NCBI GenBank assembly: GCA_029062885.1
Contig: JAIDPH010000105.1
Span: 1-45,453 of the forward strand
Source: Lachnospiraceae bacterium
GTDB lineage: Bacteria > Bacillota > Clostridia > Lachnospirales > Lachnospiraceae
Length of the DNA stretch: 45,453 nt
Reading direction: 5' to 3'
Part shown: piece after piece, positions 39,083 to 45,453 of the stretch
Layout: each line of letters begins with the position of its first letter
How positions within the stretch are numbered: the first letter of the stretch is position 1
Translations under genes and position numbers: made by a program
Notes under the pieces: generated by a model
The model's input: only the letters and a program-made list of their open reading frames with translations
What the model was told of the DNA's origin: nothing
Databases searched by the model: none

Positions 39083-41158
39083 TTACTTAGTCAGCAGCAT
39101 CATAATATCATTGCTTCTTGCAACAAATTTCGTCATAGCTTCCGGCTCAAGCGGCGTCTGCTGCAGCAGCGCAAGGTCATAGAGCTGCTCACAAATCATT
39201 CTGACATTATCTCCATCCTTGTGCTCAAGTACATATTGCACCAGTGGATGATTGGCATTCAGAATAAGTGTCTCACCCTCTTTACCGCCGAACATTCCCA
39301 TATCCATACCCTGCATAGCATACATCTTCATCATATCCTGCATTCTTCTGGTCTCTTCGGATAAGGTTATCATGGAAGAAATTTTCTTATTTTTCAGCTT
39401 TTCAACCTTAACGGTAATTTTGTCTTTCTTTAAGACCTTCTTCATAATCTTAGAGATTTCTTCCGTCTGCTCTTCTAACTCTTTTTCGGCTTTCTTACTT
39501 GTCTTAGCCTTAAAGGTATCTGTTAAATCAGCATCTATTCTCTGGAATTTAATTCCTTCATTCTTAGACTCAAGCTGTGATACGAAAGGCTGGTCTATAT
39601 TATGCGTAAGAATTACCGCATCCATCTTAGCAGACTTAAACATATTGATGTACTGACTCTGCTGATTAACGTCAGTTACATAGTAGATGACTTTTTCTTT
39701 GTTTTCATCATCAGATGCTTCTTCATCTTCTGTACCGTCAACCTTCTCACCGTTTTCGTCTACTACTTCAGCTTCAACTTTTTCACCGTTTTCGTCTGTA
39801 GCGGAAGCTTCTACCTCGTCCGGATCGATTTTATTCACTTCCAGACATTCCGGAAGGGTCAGATATTTTCCATCCAGATTCTTGAACAAGATATAATCTG
39901 TCATCTTCTCACAGAACTTATCATCCTTTAAGCATCCGAATTTAATGAACGGACTGATGTCGTCCCAGTATTTCTCATATTCTTCTTTTTCGGTCTTGCA
40001 CATACCTGAAAGCTTGTCTGCAACCTTTTTCGTAATATATTCGCTTATCTTATTTACAAATCCGTCATTCTGCAATGCGCTTCTGGATACATTCAGCGGC
40101 AGATCGGGGCAATCAATAACGCCTTTTAAGAGCATCAGAAATTCAGGAATAACTTCCTTGATATTATCTGCGATAAAAACCTGACTATTGTACAACTTAA
40201 TGGTTCCTTCAATTGATTCATATTCCATATTAATCTTAGGGAAATACAATATACCCTTTAAATTGAACGGATAATCCATATTCAGATGAATCCAGAACAA
40301 AGGCTCCTTGTAATCCTGAAATACCTTGCGGTAAAACTCCAGATATTCCTCCTTCGTGCATTCATTTGGATGCTTAGCCCAAAGCGGATTGGTTTCATTC
40401 AAAAGTTCAGGACGCTTTTTAATCTTTAATTTCTGCTCGTCCTCTTCTTTTTCCTTTTTGATTTCTTCCACTACGATGTCAGTATCAAGTTTTTCCGCTT
40501 CTGTTATAGTCTGCGTATCTGTTGTATTTGCTTTGGAAAGATATATCTCTATAGGCATGAAAGAACAATACTTTTTAATTACCTCTCTCGCCTTATACTC
40601 GTTGCAGAATTCCAGACAGTCTTCATTGATGAAAAGAGTAATCTCAGTTCCTACTTCGCTCCTGTCTCCATCTTTCATATCAAATTCCGTACCGCCGTCG
40701 CATTCCCAATGAACAGCCTGCGCGCCATCCTTATATGAAAGGGAATCAATATGCACCTCATCAGCTACCATGAATGCGGAATAAAAACCCAAACCAAAAT
40801 GACCGATAATCTGATCGTCGTTTGTTTTATCCTTGTATTTTTCAATAAAATCCGATGCCCCCGAAAAAGCAATCTGATTAATATACTCCTCAACCTCGTC
40901 AGCAGTCATGCCGAGTCCGTTATCAATAAATTTGAGAGTTTTCTCTTCCGGATTTACAATGACCTGAATCTTCGCCTTATAATCATCGGGCAGCGAATAT
41001 TCGCCCATCATATCCAGTTTCTTTAATTTTGTAATTGCATCACAGCCATTGGAAATCAACTCACGGAAGAAAATATCATGATCCGAATACAACCACTTTT
41101 TAATAATAGGAAAAATATTGTCACTGTTAATAGATAAACTGCCATGTTTTACTGCCAT
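39083..41158 (-). CDS. htpG: Hsp90-family chaperone HtpG
   Basis: RELISNGCDAITKLKK, IDNGLGMTADEVEEYINQIAFSGA, GHFGLGFYSAFMVAD; start set at MAVKHGSLSI (41158). Confidence 0.96.
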   Translation of the reverse strand: MAVKHGSLSINSDNIFPIIKKWLYSDHDIFFRELISNGCDAITKLKKLDMMGEYSLPDDYKAKIQVIVNPEEKTLKFIDNGLGMTADEVEEYINQIAFSGASDFIEKYKDKTNDDQIIGHFGLGFYSAFMVADEVHIDSLSYKDGAQAVHWECDGGTEFDMKDGDRSEVGTEITLFINEDCLEFCNEYKAREVIKKYCSFMPIEIYLSKANTTDTQTITEAEKLDTDIVVEEIKKEKEEDEQKLKIKKRPELLNETNPLWAKHPNECTKEEYLEFYRKVFQDYKEPLFWIHLNMDYPFNLKGILYFPKINMEYESIEGTIKLYNSQVFIADNIKEVIPEFLMLLKGVIDCPDLPLNVSRSALQNDGFVNKISEYITKKVADKLSGMCKTEKEEYEKYWDDISPFIKFGCLKDDKFCEKMTDYILFKNLDGKYLTLPECLEVNKIDPDEVEASATDENGEKVEAEVVDENGEKVDGTEDEEASDDENKEKVIYYVTDVNQQSQYINMFKSAKMDAVILTHNIDQPFVSQLESKNEGIKFQRIDADLTDTFKAKTSKKAEKELEEQTEEISKIMKKVLKKDKITVKVEKLKNKKISSMITLSEETRRMQDMMKMYAMQGMDMGMFGGKEGETLILNANHPLVQYVLEHKDGDNVRMICEQLYDLALLQQTPLEPEAMTKFVARSNDIMMLLTK

Positions 41159-41198
41159 AAAATCACGTTCCTTTCTCTTATATCTATATCTAAAAATC

Positions 41199-41227
41199 AG
41201 TTTAATGCGCTCACCTAAAAATGTCAA
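41199..41227 (-). promoter_or_regulatory. Predicted htpG promoter (TTGACA-N17-TAAACT)
   Basis: minus-strand ttgaca (41227-41222), taaact (41204-41199). Confidence 0.65.
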
Positions 41228-41234
41228 GAAAAAA

Positions 41235-41261
41235 TTAGCACTCATCTTCATCGAGTGCTAA
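41235..41261. promoter_or_regulatory. CIRCE operator (HrcA binding site)
   Basis: TTAGCACTC-ATCTTCATC-GAGTGCTAA, exact match to the CIRCE consensus. Confidence 0.95.
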
Positions 41262-41327
41262 TAATTATTCTAAAACCTTTTATTTATCTGTATTTGCGGA
41301 TTTATAAATTTTTTCTAAACAATATTC

Positions 41328-42383
41328 TTATTCAAAATACTCATTATAAACTTCAAAAAAACTCAGTGTAGCAACACTTTCGTCATGAATAAAGTGAACG
41401 CTTTCCCACAGCTCTTCGTTCAGCTTTCTTGTCAGGTTCTCTACAAACGCATTGTATTCCTGACCGAACACCTCTGCTTTACGCTGCTCTATAATCTTCA
41501 CCTTATTGCTGTCTGTTTCCTCTTTATTAAAAGCGCTGATGCACTTAATAATCTGATAGCCTGACTCCGTTGTTACAATATCACTGATTTCGTCAGTTCC
41601 AAGATTAAAAGCTGCCTCCTCAAAAGCAGGATCCATCTCTCCTTTTCCAAAGGAATATGTGCTTTTAGAGTCCTCGCTGTAGCGTCTGATAAGTTCGTCA
41701 AAATCCTCACCTGCAACAGCCTTTTCCCACGCCTCGTATGCTGTATCAAAAGCCTCTTCCTTTGCCTTCTGCGTATATTCGATTTTTTTGCCTGTTCCAT
41801 CCATAGCATAGGTCTTAAGCAGAATATGCTGAACCGTAATGGTCCGCGCCTCATCGTCGCTGATTTCAGGATTTATATCTTTAATAATATACTGATAAAC
41901 CTTACCTGCAAGAGCGTACTCTTTATAAAGTCCTTTAATGGTATCCTCGTCTACACCCATTGTTTCAATTTCCGTCTCATTTAACGAAGCGTAATAGTCT
42001 TTTGCAGCATTCTTTACCTGCGACTCTTCTTCCTCTGATAATGTGACATCATATTGCTCTGCCATCAGATTCATGGTTTTAATCTGTGCAATCTGTGCCA
42101 ACGCTATGTCTTTAACATTTTCTTCTAAAGTAACATCGCCCAGATTGGCTTCCCAGATTCCTGCTCCATAGATTCTCTCATACTGATTCTGTATATTAGT
42201 CAGGTATACCATTATTTCCGGCAGCGTGCAGGAAATAGAGCCGATACGGAATACCTCATCTTTATTAAAACCTGTTGTCAGCACTATATTAACGCCATCC
42301 CTATTTTTGCCGCAGGCAGACAGCAAAGAGACAGCCATACATATAACCAATATAATTACAGCGACTCTTTTTCGGCCTCTCAT
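41328..42383 (-). CDS. PrsA/SurA-type peptidyl-prolyl isomerase lipoprotein
   Basis: Lipobox LLSAC; PpiC domain (VQHILLKTYAMDGTGKK...FDELIRRYSEDSKSTYSFGKGEMDPAFEEAAFNL). Confidence 0.88.
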   Translation of the reverse strand: MRGRKRVAVIILVICMAVSLLSACGKNRDGVNIVLTTGFNKDEVFRIGSISCTLPEIMVYLTNIQNQYERIYGAGIWEANLGDVTLEENVKDIALAQIAQIKTMNLMAEQYDVTLSEEEESQVKNAAKDYYASLNETEIETMGVDEDTIKGLYKEYALAGKVYQYIIKDINPEISDDEARTITVQHILLKTYAMDGTGKKIEYTQKAKEEAFDTAYEAWEKAVAGEDFDELIRRYSEDSKSTYSFGKGEMDPAFEEAAFNLGTDEISDIVTTESGYQIIKCISAFNKEETDSNKVKIIEQRKAEVFGQEYNAFVENLTRKLNEELWESVHFIHDESVATLSFFEVYNEYFE

Positions 42384-42420
42384 AATAACCTCCATGCTTT
42401 AAAACAGTCCGCTTAAATCA

Positions 42421-43176
42421 CTAATGACGTTTTCCTTCTTTATCATACCAGTATTCACCGTCTGTCAGCATATAATCCTCATGCGATAAAATTGCCCTGA
42501 CATAGTCCGCAGAAGATGCCAGCTTTCTTCTAAAGGCTATACCGGCTCCAAACAAGTCGGTGCTGTGAATGTCCGAGCCTGCCGTAATAGGAAACTTATG
42601 CTGCATGGCATATGCAATCGCCCTCTTATCATACTCAGGATTATTATGTCCGGTGCTGCGCGGGTTGGAATGAGCTCCGTTTATGCCTTCTACACCATCT
42701 ACAAATTCAGGGAAAAGGCGAACTTCCGATATATAGCCGGCCTCCCTGCATGGATGGGCATGAATGACCATTCCGCCGTTTCCATGTACCATCTTGTACT
42801 GCATCTCTATATCCGCCGTACGGATATCCGGATTATTAAGCATCCACTCTTTATCGATTCCATATAACAAAAATTCTGTACCGGAAAAACCTGCTTCATA
42901 ACCAAAAAAGACATCCAGCCCTATTTTATCGCCTTCGTCTTTAGCGTTCTCATATCCTTTGCAGAAATCATTCACCCACTCATCCCAGGGCTTGCTTCTG
43001 TCTATCGCAGTATTTCCGCCCCAGTTATGGTCTGTCACAAAAATACCCGTATATCCGTATTCCTTACACGCCCGAGCCATCTCCCTTCCGGTATAATGCG
43101 CGCAGGCGCTGGACTCTGCCGTGTGCAGATGAGTCTCGTATAAATACGGATATCGGGTTCTTATGTCGTCGTACAT
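42421..43176 (-). CDS. PHP-domain metal-dependent hydrolase
   Basis: ETHLHTAESSACAH, VTDHNW, VIHAHPCR, GSDIHS. Confidence 0.88.
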   Translation of the reverse strand: MYDDIRTRYPYLYETHLHTAESSACAHYTGREMARACKEYGYTGIFVTDHNWGGNTAIDRSKPWDEWVNDFCKGYENAKDEGDKIGLDVFFGYEAGFSGTEFLLYGIDKEWMLNNPDIRTADIEMQYKMVHGNGGMVIHAHPCREAGYISEVRLFPEFVDGVEGINGAHSNPRSTGHNNPEYDKRAIAYAMQHKFPITAGSDIHSTDLFGAGIAFRRKLASSADYVRAILSHEDYMLTDGEYWYDKEGKRH

Positions 43177-43217
43177 TTGTTTATATCTCCAATATAGAAA
43201 AATAGAAAATGCCAGCT

Positions 43218-44243
43218 TTATTTTATAACATGAATCCAGCCTTCCGGCGCATCTATGCGGCCCATCTGAATTCCTGTCAGTGTGTCATACAGTTTTTTAG
43301 TAATAGGGCCCATTTCCGTCATACCGCTAGGAAGAGCAATCTCCTTACCATGGTCTACAATTTTGCCGACAGGAGAAATAACTGCTGCCGTACCGCAAAG
43401 ACCACACTCCGCAAATTCCTTTACTTCTTCAAAAGGAACCGGTCTTTCTTCTACTTCCAGCCCAAGATACTCCTTAGCAACAGTCATAAGTGAACGACGT
43501 GTAATTGAAGGCAGTATACTGTTAGATTTAGGAGTAACGACTTTATTATCCTTTGTTACGAACAGGAAGTTGGCGCCGCCGGTCTCTTCTACATAAGTTC
43601 TGGTTGCCGCATCCAGATACATATTCTCGTCATAGCCTTCTTCATGGGCAGTAACAATAGCATGCAGGCTCATGGCATAATTCAGTCCCGCTTTAATATG
43701 TCCCGTACCGTTCGGAGCTGCCCTGTCAAAATCGCTCACCTTAATAGTCAACGGCTTAGCGCCGCCTTTAAAGTATGGACCTACCGGAGTAGTAAATATT
43801 CTGAATTGATATTCCTCAGCCGGTTTTACTCCGATTACCGAAGAACTTCCAAACATGTATGGACGTATATATAAGGTCGCACCGGAACCATAGGGCGGAA
43901 CATATGCTTCATTGGCTGCTACCGTCTCTGTTACTGCCTGAATGAAACGTTCCTGTGGGAATACCGGCATTTCCAGTCTCTTACAAGAATCCTCCATACG
44001 TTTTGCATTCAAATCAGGACGGAACGTAACAATATGTCCGTCTTCTGTTGTGTATGCTTTCATGCCTTCAAAGCATGTCTGCGCATATTGGAATACACCC
44101 GCACATTCATTAATTGTAATGGATGCATCAGAAATAAGCGCTCCGTCATCCCACGCTCCGTTTTTATAGTTTGATACGAATCTCTTGTCCGTTTCCAGGT
44201 AACCGAATCCAAGATTTGCCCAGTCCAAATTTTTCTTTTCCAT
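43218..44243 (-). CDS. ilvE: Branched-chain amino acid aminotransferase
   Basis: FEGMKAYTTEDGHIVTFRPDLNAKRM, EETGGANFLFV; start set at MEKKNLDWANLGFGY. Confidence 0.95.
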   Translation of the reverse strand: MEKKNLDWANLGFGYLETDKRFVSNYKNGAWDDGALISDASITINECAGVFQYAQTCFEGMKAYTTEDGHIVTFRPDLNAKRMEDSCKRLEMPVFPQERFIQAVTETVAANEAYVPPYGSGATLYIRPYMFGSSSVIGVKPAEEYQFRIFTTPVGPYFKGGAKPLTIKVSDFDRAAPNGTGHIKAGLNYAMSLHAIVTAHEEGYDENMYLDAATRTYVEETGGANFLFVTKDNKVVTPKSNSILPSITRRSLMTVAKEYLGLEVEERPVPFEEVKEFAECGLCGTAAVISPVGKIVDHGKEIALPSGMTEMGPITKKLYDTLTGIQMGRIDAPEGWIHVIK

Positions 44244-44305
44244 ATTTTTACTCCCTCTTCCTACAAGTATGTTATTAATAAGTATTATACTTTTCTTTTT
44301 AAAAG

Positions 44306-45453
44306 TCAAGACTTCAATATAGAAGCAAGTACATCCATCGCCACGTCATATGCAAAATCGTTAAGAGCCTTTTCGCACATGCGGAGCGCTTTTTTATCTT
44401 TTTCAGAAATATTGCAGTTTTTAAGTTCTTTTAAGGTTTGCGCAGCACCGTCGCCGTCGAAATCATCTAACTGCTGATTTAAAATCTCTAATTTCTTCTT
44501 CCACTCAGCCTCTGATATCGAAAGCTTTTCATCTGTCTTCTCCACTGCTTTCTCCTTTACATCGGAGGCATTTTTATTAAAATATTTACTAAGATTTTCA
44601 CCAAGCGTCTGCATCATACTGAAAAGAATAGGTGAGCGCACTTCTACCTCTTCAAGCTGTCCTTCCTTGCTCTTCTTTTCTAAATCAAAAGCTTCCTCTG
44701 CCAATTCATCCGCACCAACATTGCGAGCATTTCCCTTCAAAGCATGTACTATAATCGCATAACCATACACATCTCCCTTACTGATCATCGATTTTAGCTG
44801 TTCTTCCTTCTCTGACAGCATATCCCTGAAGTCATGCAATACCTTGGCATACAGTGCACGGCTTCCGCCCATATACTTCAATCCGTGGGAAAAGTTTATC
44901 CCCATATTAATCAGACTTTCTTCATCCATGCTTATAGTATCTTCTTCTGCCTCTTCTCCCTCTGCTTCTTTGGCATTTCCCGAAAGATATACCAGCTCCT
45001 TTGGCAGATATTTAATCATCATATCTTCCAGCTTTTCAGGCTCTATAGGCTTCGTCAGATAGTCCTCAAATCCCTCTTCCAAATAAAATTCCCTCGCACC
45101 TACTACCGCATTCGCAGTCAGCGCTATGATTGGGATGTCCCTTGAAGGATTACCATCCATTTCCCTTATTGCATGCATCGTCTGCACACCGTCCATGACC
45201 GGCATCATATGGTCCATGCAGATAAGATGGTATTCCTTGTGCTTAAGTATTTCCAGACATTCTTCTCCGCTGGAAGCTACATCAACCTGAAGTCTTGTCT
45301 TCTTAAGCAGGTCCTGTGCCACCGCCAGATTCATTGCATTATCATCTACCACAAGTATTCTGGCAAGCGGCGCTATGAATTTCTCCTTATATCCTTTTGA
45401 AGTAATTACGCTCCTGTTATATTGTTTCTGGAAATCTCCAAGCGGCGCGTGGT
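44306..45453 (-). CDS. Hybrid sensor histidine kinase, C-terminal fragment (REC + HPt), 5' end beyond window
   Basis: REC LARILVVDDNAMNLAVAQDLL...MDHMMPVMDG...TANA...TKPIE; HPt-like ...IIVHALKGNARNVGADEL; frame stays open to 45453 (HAPLGDFQKQYNRSVITSKGYKEKFIAPLARILVVDDN). Confidence 0.88.
   Translation of the reverse strand, partial: HAPLGDFQKQYNRSVITSKGYKEKFIAPLARILVVDDNAMNLAVAQDLLKKTRLQVDVASSGEECLEILKHKEYHLICMDHMMPVMDGVQTMHAIREMDGNPSRDIPIIALTANAVVGAREFYLEEGFEDYLTKPIEPEKLEDMMIKYLPKELVYLSGNAKEAEGEEAEEDTISMDEESLINMGINFSHGLKYMGGSRALYAKVLHDFRDMLSEKEEQLKSMISKGDVYGYAIIVHALKGNARNVGADELAEEAFDLEKKSKEGQLEEVEVRSPILFSMMQTLGENLSKYFNKNASDVKEKAVEKTDEKLSISEAEWKKKLEILNQQLDDFDGDGAAQTLKELKNCNISEKDKKALRMCEKALNDFAYDVAMDVLASILKS

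Noticed and set aside
1-45453. CRISPR arrays, rRNA, tRNA, transposase, integrase or prophage genes
   Set aside because: None found by reading; no regularly spaced repeats of CRISPR size and no recombinase/phage ORFs in the track

Overview
This 45 kb window looks like a mostly chromosomal housekeeping region of a Clostridia/Lachnospiraceae-type Firmicute (inferred from protein families and codon usage; no database search was run). I support about 40 CDSs. The main blocks are: YbiT/YkpA-type ABC-F ATPase; PHP; HAD; a maf-ppk1-ppx-DUF815 polyphosphate block; pheA; a folC-folE-folP-folB/K folate operon ending in a cytoplasmic LacI-like-sensor/GGDEF protein; pyrBI; purC-purF-purB-purA-lacI; a four-gene cluster of uncharacterised proteins including an Hsp70/actin-fold-like ATPase (DUF5716-like) and a 1189-aa helical-repeat protein (DUF5717-like); a four-repeat secreted protein; a SpoIID-like/PG-binding protein; MATE; htpG; a PrsA-like foldase; PHP; ilvE; and the C-terminal part of a hybrid histidine kinase running off the right edge. 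The most interesting non-annotated signals are: (1) a complete type I toxin-antitoxin locus at ~211-516, with a 31-aa holin-like toxin absent from the ORF track, convergent antisense RNA, both promoters, a 5'/3' inverted repeat and an alternating SD-sequestering leader; (2) an ~80-bp foldback repeat present twice, in the same orientation, flanking two genes of the uncharacterised cluster, with compensatory changes in its arms; (3) a perfect CIRCE operator upstream of htpG; (4) mutually exclusive hairpins at the ppx/ppk1 junction, with the ppx stop codon in one loop; (5) promoter/terminator-type leaders in front of purA and pyrBI.
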